NCBI GenBank assembly: GCA_015680905.1
Contig: CM027381.1
Coordinates: forward strand, 56,920,501-56,984,500
Direction of reading: 5' to 3'
Length of the DNA stretch: 64,000 bases
DNA from: Coptis chinensis
Taxonomy: Eukaryota > Streptophyta > Magnoliopsida > Ranunculales > Ranunculaceae
Both the position numbers and the translations under genes were made by a program. Under the pieces are notes generated by a model. The model was not told the origin of the DNA. It was given only the letters and a program-made list of their open reading frames with translations, and ran no database searches. Below, in pieces: positions 1 through 12,264 of this stretch (the first letter of the stretch is position 1; each line of letters opens with the position of its first letter).

Positions 1-582
1 CGAATTCATGATCGAGTTTGTTTAGGTCAAATTTCCAAATGTCTCCAATTCAAAAGTGTCTCTATCTCTCTCCAGATGGTTAAAATATGCAAATGAATTG
101 GTCTCATATAATATTGCTCTAAATATATTTTTTAGATATGGGTTTAATTATGTGGGGTACAAATCTGCATTATTATCTTAATTGAGTAAGTTACAAATGA
201 CAAACCATTTAGTAGTGTTAGATTGATCTCAAACCCTTAGATCACTCGATATGCAGATTGAGATTGATGTCCTCCATACTTGACTGTTTCTACCTGCCGG
301 CCTACTAACTTCTAAAATGTTAACTCAAGTCCACCTTTACTAATATTCAAAAGGTTTTAGCGGCAATAACAGACACAACAATACAAAATTATCTTTGAAA
401 ATTCAGCCAATTGGCACTCCAAAGTCCAATCAAGCCTTAGCCTGATAACCATATCAACCTTGGAGGTTTGTCCTTGTTACGCAATCCCAAACAATCTAAC
501 ACATTTCATAACTACAATGTATCTTCTTCTAGATTCACCAGTATAGATCCATTTGCAACAAATCTTAGTTCCAGCTACGAAA
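1..582. other. Upstream region of the receptor kinase gene
   Basis: This is AT-rich non-coding DNA before the first supported start codon. No clear TATA box or transposon end could be seen. The 5' untranslated region and promoter of the downstream gene presumably lie here, but no boundary is visible in the sequence. Confidence 0.5.
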
Positions 583-2634
583 ATGGACAGAATGGCTTAT
601 TGGGTAGTTTTCATTTACCTATTTTCTCTATTCCATGCAGCACATTCAGTAGAAGATGAGGTGAAACAGTCACTTATTAAGTTTCTTAGTAAGTTATCTC
701 AGGGCAATGGCCAAATCGATCCCAGTTTCGGTTGGAACATGAGCTCGGATCCCTGCAATGGGCAATGGAAAGGGGTTACCTGCAATGATCAGTCGACTTC
801 GGTAAAGAAAATCAATCTTGATAATCTTAACCTTATTGGGACACTTGATGCCGAATCACTTTGTTCGGTGCAGTCCCTTGCTGTCCTTAGCCTCAATAAT
901 AACAGCATTACTGGTGAAATCTCAGAAGAGATTGGTAAATGTAAGCAACTGACTCACTTTTATGCTCATAGTAACAGACTTCTTGGAAGACTTCCCAACT
1001 CTTTTTCCGGGCTAAGCAATTTGAAAAGGCTTGTTATATCGAACAATAACTTTTCTGGCGAGTTGCCTAATATGCCACGAATATCCGGTCTCATAACTTT
1101 TCTTGCTGAAAACAATCAGTTTACTGAAGAAATACCAGATTTCGACTTTTCCAACCTCCAGCAGTTCAATGTTTCCTTCGACAACTTCAGTGGGCCGGTA
1201 CCTGATCTCAAAGGTCGTTTTGGAGTGGATAGCATTATGGGTAATCCAGGACTGTGTGGGAATCCTCTGTTTATTTCATGCCCCCCGTCCCCATCTCCAA
1301 CAAAGAAGTCAAGTGGTATATCAACAGAGAAGTTCCTCACTTACTCTGGCTATATAGTAATTGGTCTGATATTTTTAAGCTTCGTGGCTTTCAAGCTGGT
1401 TAAAAGAAAAAACAGACAAGGTAAGACTAGTGTTGTTAAGAAGGGAGTATCGGTTGATGGTACTAGCAGCAAGCCTAGTAAAGTTACATCAAGTGAGAAC
1501 AAGAGTGGTGTGAGTAGATCAGAGTATTCAATTACATCTGTCGAGAGTGGAATGCTTTCTACTCCATTGGTAATTCTGACTAGTCCAGTGGCTAAAGAAT
1601 TGACGTTTGAAGATTTACTCAAGGCTCCTGCCGAGTTAATTGGGCGAGGAAGGCATGGTAGCCTCTATAAGGTTACAATGGAAGATGGAACAACTCTTTC
1701 TGTGAAAAGGATAAAAGATTGGAACATTTCCAGTGATGAATTTAAGCAGAGAATGGAGAAGGTGGACAAAGTGAAGCATCCAAATGTTTCACCTGCTGTT
1801 GCCTTTTATTGTTCTAAGGAAGAGAAGCTCCTAGTCTATGAATACCAGCAGAATGGAAGTCTCTACAGGCTTCTCCATGGTAAAATTATTGTCACATCAT
1901 TTAACTAATTTCTAGTATTTTCCTGCATTTACCTCCTGATAGATATTCTGCCTGTATTTTATTGGCAACATGACAACATCCCCATGCTACATAAGTGATA
2001 GGTCACATTTTTGTTACCGGGTTTAGCTTTTATTACATTTCAACGTGTATATTCAGGGTCTCAAAGTGGGGAAACGTTTGACTGGTGTAGCAGGCTAAAT
2101 ATCGCTGCTAGTGTTGCTGATGCTTTGGCCTTCATGCACGAGAATCATCTAGATGATGGGATTCCTCATGGTAACTTAAAATCCTCCAACATTTTGTTCG
2201 ACAAGCACATGGATCTATGCATCAGTGAATATGGACTAATGGTGGTAGACAGTCAAGATAGCTTATTTCTTGCTCATGGTGGTGGTAACAAAACTGTGGA
2301 CAACAGCAAAGACGCACATAATAGTTTCAAGATAGATATTTATGGTTTTGGTGTCATTCTCCTGGAGCTGCTTACGGGAAAGTTGGTCCAGAGTAATGGT
2401 TCAGAACTGGCTCGATGGGTACACTCGGTGGTTCGAGAAGAATGGACAGTAGAAGTGTTTGACAAAGAACTGATCCTAGAAGGTGCAAGTGAAGAGAGGA
2501 TGGTGAATTTGCTACAAGTAGCACTCAAGTGCATAAATCCTTCACCAGAAGCTAGGCCAAGCATGAATCAAGTTGCTCTTATTATAAATACTATAAAGGA
2601 GGAAGAAGAAAGATCCATAGTTTCCGAAACCTGA
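583..2634 (+). CDS. LRR receptor-like kinase, probably catalytically inactive (At2g26730-like)
   Basis: Two exons, 583-1879 and 2057-2634, with a GT-AG intron at 1880-2056, give a 624-residue protein. The ATG at 583 is preferred because it starts directly on a signal peptide (residues 1-22). Next come a plant LRR N-terminal cap with a Cys pair near residues 58-67, about five LRRs (75-210), a Cys pair near 225-233, and a transmembrane helix near 253-270 followed by a KLVKRK stop-transfer. The kinase domain starts near 341, with a Gly-rich loop GRGRHGS (354-360) and the VAIK-type Lys375. The catalytic HRD is HGN (470-472) and the DFG is EYG (490-492), so phosphotransfer is unlikely. This matches the family named 'probable inactive receptor kinase', which acts at the plasma membrane as signalling scaffold or coreceptor. 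The intron falls in the kinase domain, and joining the exons restores LLHGSQSGETFDW. It looks intact. The exact ligand or partner cannot be inferred. Confidence 0.9.
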
Positions 2635-3699
2635 CAATTAAAGGATTAACGAATAACGATACACGGCAAGTCCAACAGTCGACTTTAATTAAGGCCAAAC
2701 AACATTTATTCACAAAAACACTTTCCAATTAATTATTCATCTGTTGTAATTTCCAAATATAAATACACACTACACTGGAATCTCATGGCACTTGATTATA
2801 GTAATGGTTTATCAACTCTTTGTGTAGATTTTGAGATTTAATTACTTTCATATGATGAAAAAAAAATGTCGATATACTGGTAATGGAAATTTATTCTCAA
2901 ATCACAACACATAGATTGGCCTGTAACATATGAAGCAGCAGGTAGGCAGAGGAATGCAACAAGAGATGATACATCTTCAGGATCATCGTTCTGGAGTTGC
3001 ACTCTTCAACAAGTTAATCATCTTCAGCAAACTGGTATAAGAAGAATTGCACAGAGTGAAGCATGATTAACATTTGAAAGAGAGTTTTTGCTTACATAAA
3101 TTTAGGCCCAATTGGAAATTAATTATGGCTACATCGAGGACAATTTTTTCTATTTTCGCTATATTTATTTCCACTAATAACCTTCTTCCTTCCCAATACA
3201 AGAAATAAGATATATTTGGAATTGTAAACCCAATATTTCATATGCAATCTTCCTACTTTTTTATTCAAGTTGCATTCCGAATTGTGATTGCTCTTGTTTT
3301 CTCGACAACTCGTCCCTCATCTAAGTTTGGTTTCGTTTTTATCCTTTTCTCTAATTCACCTTATCTAGGTTTCCTTCGAATTTTAAAATTTTCAAATCTA
3401 GGTTATATTTTTACATCAATTTTAGACAGTGTGATACATATTATGTTCTTCAATGTAATCAATATTTCCTTAATATTATTTTTTGTAGAGATATTTTTTA
3501 TTGATTTTTTTTTTTCCTAAATAGATTCTATTTGAATTTCTTTTTTTTCATATTAATAGATCACAATAGTATAATAAATATTAGATTGGAGTTGTTTAGT
3601 TCATTATCACTCTCGTACCAATATGCAATCTTAATTTTCGAGGTTGGAACTATGTTTTACAGCTATATGTATGGGGTATGGCAAATACCAATATTTTGT
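2635..3699. other. 3' flank and gene-free AT-rich DNA
   Basis: The first 200 bases or so are probably the 3' untranslated region of the receptor kinase gene, with AATAAA-like AT-rich stretches near 2755. The remainder is T-rich sequence. The open frames at 3242-3520 and 3532-3804 consist largely of Phe, Leu, Ile and Ser, as expected from T-rich DNA, and are not supported as genes. Confidence 0.5.
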
Positions 3700-3764
3700 A
3701 TTAAACTTTCACTGCTTCACATGCATAATATCAATTCCCCACTATCTTTATTCCAAATAGGTAA

Positions 3765-3795
<31 letters not shown>

Positions 3796-4150
3796 TATAC
3801 TTAGAACTCCAAAATTAATCTTCTTGGCTTCTAATCATCGCGCCGCAAGAATATACACGACAAATACCAAATTTTAATTTTGTTCCAAACCTTCAATTCA
3901 CATGCATGCGAGTGTATGCATGTGTTTTTTTTTTTCTACCTTGCACTTACATAACATTAGTTCCTCACTCTGCTTATTCATAGTATGTAATTCTTTGATT
4001 TTTATTCTACTTAATTAAGACTCCAAAATTCTATTAGCTTCTAAGCTTCGTGCCGCCTTACGCATATACTATGCATGACAAAGACCAAAATTATATACTA
4101 AACATTCATATGCATACATTAATTTGCGTGTGTTTTTCTTTCATCATTAT
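3700..4150. repeat. Degenerate tandem duplication, about 220-bp unit
   Basis: Two diverged copies follow one another, roughly 3700-3935 and 3936-4150. Each has in order a 'CTCCAAAATT' box, a 'CTTCTAA..TTCGTGCCGC' or 'CATCGCGCCGC' box, an ACGACAAA or TGACAAAG box, and ends in TATGCAT/TGCGTGTGTTTTT. A T27 run lies in the first copy (3768-3794). No coding potential was seen. Confidence 0.6.
3768..3794. repeat. Poly-T run (T27)
   Basis: This is an uninterrupted homopolymer of 27 T. It is a simple repeat and prone to length error. Confidence 0.9.
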
Positions 4151-4159
4151 GCATCTCTA

Positions 4160-4400
4160 ATTCATCATTATGCATGTATGCAACAAATATTCAAACACCA
4201 CTAAGCATGTGTACAACACACATGCACTGCATGTATATACTAAACATACACATGCAAACATCATGATGCATGTGGATAACACACATGCAAAACAATACTA
4301 TGCATGTATATTAGTGTATACCACACATGCACACACCATTATGCATGTGTACAATATATATGCAAACACCACTATGGACGTGTATACACATGTAAAATTG
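4160..4400. repeat. Minisatellite of imperfect palindromes (GCATGTGT..ACACATGC)
   Basis: About six imperfect units of roughly 35-40 bases are present. Each is itself an inverted repeat of the type ATGCATGTGTACAA / CACACATGCA, separated by AAACACCACTA-like spacers. An open frame (4170-4421) runs through it and would encode a His/Thr/Tyr-rich repeat, but this is a by-product of the repeat. Confidence 0.75.
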
Positions 4401-4567
4401 CATTTTAAATTATTGTATTAATTTTTTAAAATTTTAGTCGTTGTTTCGAAAATTATGTTTAATTTCCAAAATATTCAAATATGTGTCGATATTTAATATC
4501 TTGGTTGAATATTAAATCAAAATTGCAAAAAAAAATCTTTGTGATTTTTTTTTTCTTAATTTTCTAG

Positions 4568-4640
4568 AAGTAGGAGAGGAGAGAGGAGAGAGAGTGTGAG
4601 AGAAGAGAGAGGAGAGAGAGAGAGCGTGAGAGGAGAGAGT
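4568..4640. repeat. GA-rich microsatellite
   Basis: Runs of GAGAGAGGAGAGAG are interrupted by GTGTGAGAG. This is low-complexity purine-rich sequence. Confidence 0.85.
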
Positions 4641-6123
4641 GAGAAACACGTGTCTGATTGGCTACAAGTGTTTTTTTTTTTTGTTTTACATTAAATTACT
4701 TAAAGGGGGCAAAATTGCCTTTTTATGTTTTTTGTCCGGGAACCGTAATTCCCAGCCGCACCTGCCTAGAACCATAATTCCCAATTCTGTCCTATGGGCC
4801 TGATTTCTGAACATAGGTTTGACAAAGGAGATCTTTGTAAGCCCAGCCAAAACACTGTTAGTCTGAATGATCATTTGCCTAGCTAGTTTATATAAGTAAA
4901 ATTTGTTGTTTTGTAAAACACATCACTAAACCTACACTTGTATCAATACCTTGCTCACAAAACCATGTTGTCGTATAGCTTGAGCAAGAATTCATACCCA
5001 TACTTAAGAATTAAGCATGTTATGACAATAGAACTGAATTATTCTCTTAGGAAACCTTGTGGTGAGAAGGATTTTTAAAGAAGTTTTTACATTATACTAG
5101 CTACACTTCTTAATTTTAATTACAAGTTACAAAAGTTACTAATGACAAATTAATTCTAAAATTACTAAAGAAGATAGAAGAGAGAGAGAAGTGTGGAGGA
5201 TTAAATCCACTCATGTGAAATCAACTATAATTTTTAGGTCTTTATTATTGCATCTCTAATCCTTATCGGGTTCATAGACGAACCTAAATTGGATTCGAGT
5301 TTTGGTCACTAACACGTTGAACTTATCCCTAAGAACAACCAGTTAGCATAAGGAATTGAAGTGATATTTCATCTCTAAAATATCCCTTCAACTCCTAGTC
5401 TTACTCTACACCAGCCATCCAAAAATTAAAGTCTGTTACTACAAGAGAGTAGCGCATGCAATGCATCCCAGTGTCAGTTGGGTCGAGCGCACTACTCAAA
5501 CTTGCATTCCAATCTCCAAACTTGGACGTACACTGTCATATTGTGACATGATGCAAACTAAGGCTTGTTCTATCTAAGCAATTTACTCTCACCACTAGAA
5601 ATCGAACATGTTCCTCACATGAGCTTCATCATGCCCTCCACAAGGGAGGGTTTAGCTCATGATCCTAGGAAATCAAGAACTAGAGAAGAATGAAAATGAA
5701 GAAGAAGAAGAAGAAGTTTCTTATTTCCTAAATTATGAAATTATTTTCCTAAAAATGAAACTAAAAGAGAGAAAAGAAGAGAGTGAAGGGATACAAGGCC
5801 ACAAAACACAAGTAAATTGGCCAGTTTATTTAGAGTACCACATAGTTACAAATGAGTGAAATGGGTGGCTAAGATTATATATTACATTTTCAATCCAAAT
5901 GTTACAAATTAATCTACTTTTATAATAGAATTTATTTAATCTAAGTGGAGAAAGTGGGTGAATAGTAATTCTCATTACAAAATAAATAATTAGGAGTGGT
6001 TTGTGCATTTATTAAGTGGAGAAAGTGGGTGATTACATAAGCTTCCACTTGATCATGATGAATAGTAATTGGATTTTTACTTTGTCTTGGTTCAGACTTG
6101 TTTTAATTCCCAGTCCAATCAAT

Positions 6124-6159
<36 letters not shown>

Positions 6160-6212
6160 TGCGGAGAGATTGTTGCGCTGATCGTTTAGATAGGTCACAC
6201 GCCCAAAACAGA
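4641..6212. other. Gene-free DNA with small repeats
   Basis: No gene was recognised. A short direct duplication, TAAGTGGAGAAAGTGGGTGA, occurs near 5941 and again near 6014. A (TA)n run lies at 6126-6156. The last 40 bases or so (from GATCGTTT near 6181) resemble the part of an Athila-like LTR that continues at 11915, consistent with the CACTA element having landed in the LTR of element G. Confidence 0.45.
6126..6156. repeat. (AT)n microsatellite
   Basis: An uninterrupted AT dinucleotide run of about 31 bases lies just left of the proposed CACTA element. Confidence 0.9.
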
Positions 6213-6221
6213 GACTACAAG

Positions 6222-9200
6222 AAAATTGAGCCATATGTACAACCTTGCTTTAGCCACAGTCATTAGTTGTTGCCAGGGTCCAATGGTCCACAGCCCTGGC
6301 CAAGTTTTTAAGTGGCCATGGGGTATTGTTTGGTCACGACTGTGTCCATTTGTTTCGTCCACCGTTGGATTAGACTTGGATTTTGATGTCCATTAAGATC
6401 TCATGAAACCCTTGTGAAAATAAAGAGTAGGCGCGAACAACTATCAAAAATCAAAGAAGAAGACTCGAGTTGTTCAAAAGAAAACTCGGTATTAAAGCAA
6501 CAACAAGATTTGTCTTCCTTCTCTCTCTCCTCTATAAACAATACTTCTCTTTTATTCACTTCTCTCATCTAATAGAACTTTCCTCCCCCCTCTCTGCCTT
6601 TCACCCAGGTTGAAGATCGAGGAAAAGCATCATTTTTTTCCCCCTCACACACTCTCTCTCACAATAAAGTCACGAGGACTAGGTTCGATTCCACTCTTAT
6701 ATCTGTTTTTGTTTTTTTTTTTACTTATTTTGATGCTAGGTACTAATTTACTGTTTTTTTTTAATTGTTGTAAGAGAAGTATGTTTTTGCTTCAGGTTTG
6801 GTCTCTGTCGTGTTTTAAGACCTCAATTATAAGAATATCAATTGTTTATTTCTAATGAGGCATCCTTTCTACAGATACATTGTTTTGCAAAATCATAATC
6901 ATTTTAATTTATAAATTCTGCTAAGGAGGAGCTTATAGTAATCTAGAAATTAATTAAAGGAAATTGACAATTTTCTACGTATGATTAGGGTATTGTAGTA
7001 TTTTTATTTTCGACTAGAGCGTACTCATATTAGAATGAAAACTATTTCCTTTAATTAATTTCTACTTGTGCTTGTGTTTAGTAGTAAATAGTTGGTTTGC
7101 TTGGTGTGCAAGCACCGTGTATTGGACGCCTAGTAAGTATAAGGGATAGTAAATAAAGTGACATGGGTATGGGGCTATGTGGTGTGCGAACACCTCATGC
7201 TAGTATATTAGTAGGAGGTGGCCATGCATGTATGCAAGGAAGGAGGTGGTGGCTGAAATTCTGGATGCGGGGAACCCTTCTATTTACATATTCAGGTGTA
7301 AAAAAAAGCAAAAGAGAGCAGATGGCTTTGTTGCGTCTTGAGCATTTGCTCTTGCAAGGTTCCAAGTTTTGTTATTCTTTGTTATTCGTATACTCATATT
7401 TTTTGTTGCATAGGATCTACTGTAGTAAGAATACTCTTCTTGTTTAATATTAGTCTGTGGTTGTAATCCTTCCTGCTTTAGCAATGCGTGTTTGATTATG
7501 GAAATGCCTACTATTGAAATTTTGAGCTGAGGATTACAATTTAGTTCTTTTAGAAAAACTACATACAGGGAAGTGGAATGTATATAGGTAATCCTACTGC
7601 TTCCTTGTGTATGTTGGTTAACATATCATGTCTTGATTCAGATAAACATGATATTCTTTGAAGCTTGTTAGTAGATACCCTGACCAGCTGCATCCTAAAG
7701 TTGGAACTTTGCATGACAATTTTGTGCGAGTATTACTTTGTACTTCTCAGGTACTCATCGAATTGGTTTAGTTAAACCACCATTCACTTTGATATGGCTA
7801 GGAAGCTTGGCCATCCTTTCTTTTTAATCAATTAAACAACTTACTTGCATGCATTGGAGCATTACCGTCTTACCAGATTGTTAGATTAGAAGGTGTGTCA
7901 GAAATTCAGTTAGTGATTTTAATTGAGCATTTTAAAATAGGGAGGTTTAGCTTCTTGTTAATGTCCTCTTTTAAGTAATTCTTTCATTTCCAAAGTTGGT
8001 CTGTTACACTCATAAGCAAGAAGATGACTGAAACAAATGTAACCAACAAAAAAGGGTAGATGTGTTAACAAATTATAGCATCTCGAAGTTCTCAAGCTAA
8101 AGGGATGGAACAAAACATAACAAGATCTACGAAAGGGTTTGTTTCTCTGTCCTGTACCTCACTTTTGCTATTTTTTAATTCAATTTATTTTCCCACTTTT
8201 GTTTCCTTAGTAGCAGCTCATATACTTACATGAATAGAGAAGCCACCTTGGTACTTTCTTAGTCTCACTAAGGCTATAGAAGATTGGCTCATAGTTTTGT
8301 TGTGTCTTACTTTTGCTCATGTATGTGTAGAGACAAATAGAGAAGCAGACACCTAGGTAGTCTTGACTTGCATCAAGAATGTAATTACTTCTTACCTCCT
8401 CTTGATGGGCAACTTAGCAACTTTGTAAAGGGGGACAGAAAAAGTAAGGACCTTCCTAACACTTAGTAGACAAATGACCTACCCAATAACTTCAATCAAT
8501 GTACCGCTCTAACCAAACCACCCCTAGCTAGGCTGCCTATTACTTTTTCGTAGAATTCAAAGAGCTCATCCTCCTTTGATAGTTAATATATAGCTACCAT
8601 ACTTCCAATACTGATAATAGCGGTGGGAATGCTCACACTCATTCTTAGGTGAAAAAAGGAATAGTGGCTTGATTAGGCTAATAAACGTAACTAGGTGGTT
8701 CTTGTATAAGGCTAATTTGAGACTTAGCTAGGAAGTGGATTGCACCTAACATTTATTCTCAAAACCATCATCACACACCTCCGTATGATACACACTAATC
8801 TATAATATTTATAATCTATTTCATCAAGACCACTAATTTAATTACACTGTTGATCTTTATACTGTTTTTATTTATACTTTGCACTTAAGGTACAAATGGA
8901 TGACATATGGAGAAACAAGTACTTCTCGATCAGCAATTGGATCTGGTCTTATGTATCATGGGATACCAAAAGTTAGTTTGTGTTGGAACATGATTTTTTC
9001 TCTTGTACTTTGTTTTGATATTAGGCTTACTCTTCCTGATCCTATGCATGTTTCATGCAAATAGACTTTGTAAAGAACCAGTAGAACGTAGTTGTTCTTA
9101 GACTACATTAGTTAACATAGAGCTAGCGTTGGATTATGTTTTACAAAATGACCAGAGTGGATTATTGTTGATCATGCTTGTAATATGTATTCTTACATTT

Positions 9201-10467
9201 TGTTGCCTTTATATGAAACTCTTGGTATGTTTTTTTCTTACATGCAAACTGATGATATAAAATCTAATATATGGACCTTCAGTTGATCTTATTTTTCTTT
9301 TGTTTCTATAATTCCCAATATATTCAGGTTCAGATCGATACCGTTAAGTTTATTGTGAATCTTGTACAAGTCATCTTTTGTGTGCCACATACATTGAATA
9401 CTATAAGGCCTACCCTTCGTTCCTTGCTTGTTATTTTCTTTTTCTTTTTAATTTTATTGTTGCTCACATTTGGTCCTAGACTGCAAGTGCTTTTACTCCA
9501 CTTTTCATGTTTGTCACCTTATTTATTTGAGATTCCATCCGTTAATTTGTCCAGGACCAAGTGTTAAGTGGTACGTCTGTTAGTGGATAGTGTGTTAGCA
9601 ATAATGAAATTAGCAGCTGACTTATTTGTCGGAGGTTCCGTCCGTGCATCTAATAGCGGTATGGGTGTGAATGGTCTATGAAATTAATCCTTGTAGAGGT
9701 ATGTAACTCCAGTTGTTTTCTCTCTTGCAGGTAGTATGAGGAATAGATGAACACATGCCGCCTTTTCCATCATCAATTGGAGTCGAGGTTATATCATATT
9801 CAAAACTACTCAATCAAGTAATCTTTCATAATTCAAAAATGGTGTTCAAATGGATGTGCTGCTCCGTTGTTTATCTAGGGAAGCCAACAAACTAACTTCT
9901 GTGATTGTGATACTTAATTCTTAAAAAAATATTTATTAGCATTTTGTACTATTAATCTTTCTATTTGATGATGACTGAATCTTACATATTGACTTAATTT
10001 TTCTGTGAAGATGTGTGTGTAGTTCAAGCTTTAATGATTGATTTTATATGGTTTTAGCTATATCTTCAATGCACGACCTACTGTCCAACATGATGAGATA
10101 CAAGCAAGCGAACCGGAATATGCAGACTTTGATGCAAAGAAGTTGAGGTGTTGTTTAGATGCCTAGGAATATAGTCTATTGAGTTTGCGCACTATATCTG
10201 GTGATGTTTTCAATTTTTTGGGGGCATTCCTAATAATATTTCAAATTTCTTAAAGAGTACTATATTTTTTTTTCTCTATGTTAGTTTGGATTTTGAATGG
10301 AATCTATGATGTAAAAACGTTCATGTCAAGTAGACATTGTGTATGAAATGTTTAATTGTGAAAAATTATGATTTTTGTGGGTTTGAATGGAATTGTATAT
10401 CTTTGTATGAATTACATGTGTTTTATAAAGGCACTGGAATCATATATTTTTTTACCCAATTCAAAAC
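6222..10467. other. Interior of the CACTA-like element, no recognisable gene
   Basis: This 4.2 kb interior has only short open frames, such as 7163-7447, 8879-9064 and 9271-9567. None shows a transposase, helicase or other domain I recognise. A CTATAAAC box near 6531 follows a CT-rich stretch and could be a promoter. A small duplication (GGTGTGCAAGCACC / GGTGTGCGAACACC) lies near 7103 and 7180. Confidence 0.4.
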
Positions 10468-10520
10468 ATTTGCCACGGCTTAGAACCATGGCTAAACTAT
10501 TGATCCAGTTTAAAAAAACA

Positions 10521-11581
10521 GGGAGTGACTCTCAAGGACAAAAATGCCAAAAAAGTAACTCTCAAGGACTCCTTTTTGTTTTTGTAACTCACAAGGACCA
10601 GGTAGATGAAAGGTCAAGTAGACCCTTGACGCGAAATAAAAAACAAATCGGGTAGATGAAATGTCAAGTATACCCCTGATGCAAAATAATTAACATCTCG
10701 GCCCAGACGAAACGACCCGGTGTATTTAGTATGAACATTGAATGTTCATAGTCCTTGGGTATGAACATTGATTGGGTATGAACATTCAATGTCCATACAT
10801 GAACATTCAATGTTTATAGTCCTTGGGTATGAACATTCAATGTCCATAGTCCTTGGGTATGAACATTGATTGGGTATGAGCATTCAATGTTCATAGTCCT
10901 TTGGGTATGAATATTGAATGTTCATACCCAAGGACTATAAACATTGAATGTTCATAGTCTTTGGGTATGAACATTCAATGTTCATAGTCCTGTGGGTATG
11001 AATATTCGATGTTCATAAGTCCTTGGATATGAACATTCAATGTTCATAGTGAACATTCAATGTTCATAGTCTTTGGGTATGAACATTGATTGGGTATGAA
11101 CATTGATTGGGTATGAACATTCGATGTTCATAGTCCTTGGATATGAACATTCAATATTCATAGTCCTTGGGTATGAACATTCAATGTTCATAGTCCTTTG
11201 GGTATGAACATTCGATGTTCATAATCCTTGGTCCTTTGGGTATGAACATTCAATGTTCAGTCTTTGAGTATGAACATTGATTGGGTATGAACATTGAATG
11301 TTTATAGTCCTTTTGGTATGAACATTCAATGTTCATACATCAATATATTGTATAAGGTATATTAACCTATTTGGATATGAACAATCATTGTTCATACACC
11401 AGCAGAAGGTATGAACACTCATTGTTCATAGTAAAATGACAAAAAGGGTAAAATTGGAAAATATTTATTTTAAATCCGGGCCATTTGTCCTTGAGCGTTA
11501 TTTTCACGGAAGGGTATAACTAGCATTTTAAAAAATGTAAAAATGCGGGGCCAACTTATTTTGTCCTTGAGGGTTACTAAT
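10521..11581. mobile_element. Nested inverted-repeat element (MITE-like)
   Basis: The left end (10521-10542) reads GGAGTGACTCTCAAGGACAA and the right end (about 11561-11581) is the complement of TTAGTAACCCTCAAGGACAA. The inner 15 bases or so match closely. A second inverted CTCAAGGAC copy lies just inside on each side. The element sits inside the subterminal region of the CACTA copy, since CCACGG-type motifs flank it on both sides. It has no coding capacity and most of it is the palindromic array at 10727-11430. No target duplication could be defined. Confidence 0.55.
10727..11430. repeat. Palindromic minisatellite, core GAACATTCAATGTTC
   Basis: About 700 bases are built from roughly 30-base units. 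Each contains the near-perfect palindrome GAACATTCAATGTTC, usually within TATG..CATA, followed by AGTCCTTGGG or similar. Shorter half-units (GAACATTGATTGGGT) are interspersed. Units vary by single bases (TCGATG, TCAATA) and by partial deletions. It has no coding role. It could form hairpins or cruciforms and hairpin RNA if transcribed. Confidence 0.9.
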
Positions 11582-11684
11582 TTTGAAATAGTGGGTTTGT
11601 GAAAAACCGTGTCCTCTAGACTTCATTTTCCCCAAAATTGGGCCTTGGGACCAATTTTTTGTTAAAAAAAACAATCCCTACGAT

Positions 11685-11900
11685 TCATCTAAGCATTGGC
11701 CATGGTTCACAACTGTGGCAAAAGGGTTATCTGCCACGGTCTATGGAACGGTCTAGAACCGTGGGCAAAAACCAAGCTTTGGCAAAAACCACTAGCCGTG
11801 GCAAAAGGTTAGCCACAGGTGCATTGGCAACGGTCGTGCAACAGCTATAAACAGTGGCAAAAGGGCTTTAACCACGGTCTATGGCCGTGGCAAATGCTCA
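11685..11900. repeat. Subterminal repeats of the CACTA-like element
   Basis: Several direct and inverted copies of a CCACGGTCTA / CCGTGGCAAA motif are packed into the last 220 bases before the CTTGTAGTG end. In CACTA elements such subterminal repeats bind the element's own DNA-binding protein. The left end has weaker copies (about 6245-6330). Confidence 0.65.
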
Positions 11901-11914
11901 GTATTCTTGTAGTG

Positions 11915-12264
11915 GGAGTTTGGAGTCAAAAGATATGATTTTCTGAAGTTTCTTTGATTTTTTTGCAAGATTTGACTAGGGTTGACTTGGAATTGACTAT
12001 TTTGACCAGGCTTCATGGGCTTGATTATGATTTTTTTAAGCTTCTAATGGGCTTCTTTTGGACTTAATAAAAATGTTTTGTTTCTAATTAGCATATTCAC
12101 CTTGTTTCCATGCTAAAATGCCATTTTTTTTTCTGAAATTTCATCATTACGTGTTGTAATATGCGAAAGCATGAATATACAATTAATTTGAATTTATTAC
12201 ACACATAATTAACCAATGTGTAATGTCTCTACGGGGTTTATATTACAGTTTTGGGTGCTTATCA
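11915..12264 (-). repeat. Partial 3' LTR of element G
   Basis: The outer TG end lies at 12264 on the minus strand. The sequence shows the same order of boxes as the LTRs of F and D (a GAGTC.AAAGATATG box and a GACTAGG.TTGACTT box). It is truncated on the left by the CACTA end at 11914, and LTR-like sequence appears to resume left of 6213. Confidence 0.6.

Larger units (their letters stand above)
6213..11914. mobile_element. Degraded CACTA (En/Spm-like) DNA transposon, about 5.7 kb
   Basis: The right end reads TTCTTGTAGTG (ends 11914), the exact complement of the family's CACTACAAGAA terminus. The left end at 6213 reads GACTACAAGAAAA, one base off. Both ends carry subterminal copies of a CCACGG/CCGTGGCAAA-type motif, a hallmark of CACTA elements. 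The candidate 3-bp target duplication is imperfect (AGA left, GGA right). No transposase-like frame is recognisable inside, so the copy is non-autonomous or too decayed. The flanks on both sides look like one interrupted LTR of element G. The left end is less certain than the right. Confidence 0.6.

Noticed and set aside
3242..3804. Two hydrophobic open frames resembling membrane proteins
   Set aside because: They are T-rich sequence read as Phe, Leu and Ile; no start context, no homology.
4170..4421. Open frame for a His/Thr/Tyr-rich repeat protein
   Set aside because: It lies entirely in the palindromic minisatellite; periodicity comes from the DNA repeat and there is no gene structure around it.
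4686..4874. 62-codon minus-strand frame as a small gene
   Set aside because: No recognisable family, no upstream or downstream gene signals.
7163..9567. Short open frames inside the CACTA-like element as transposase exons
   Set aside because: No CACTA TPase or other domain is recognisable and the frames are AT-driven and short.
10727..11430. CRISPR-like array of palindromic repeats
   Set aside because: Repeats are contiguous and degenerate with no unique spacers, no cas genes are present, and the setting is a plant transposon.
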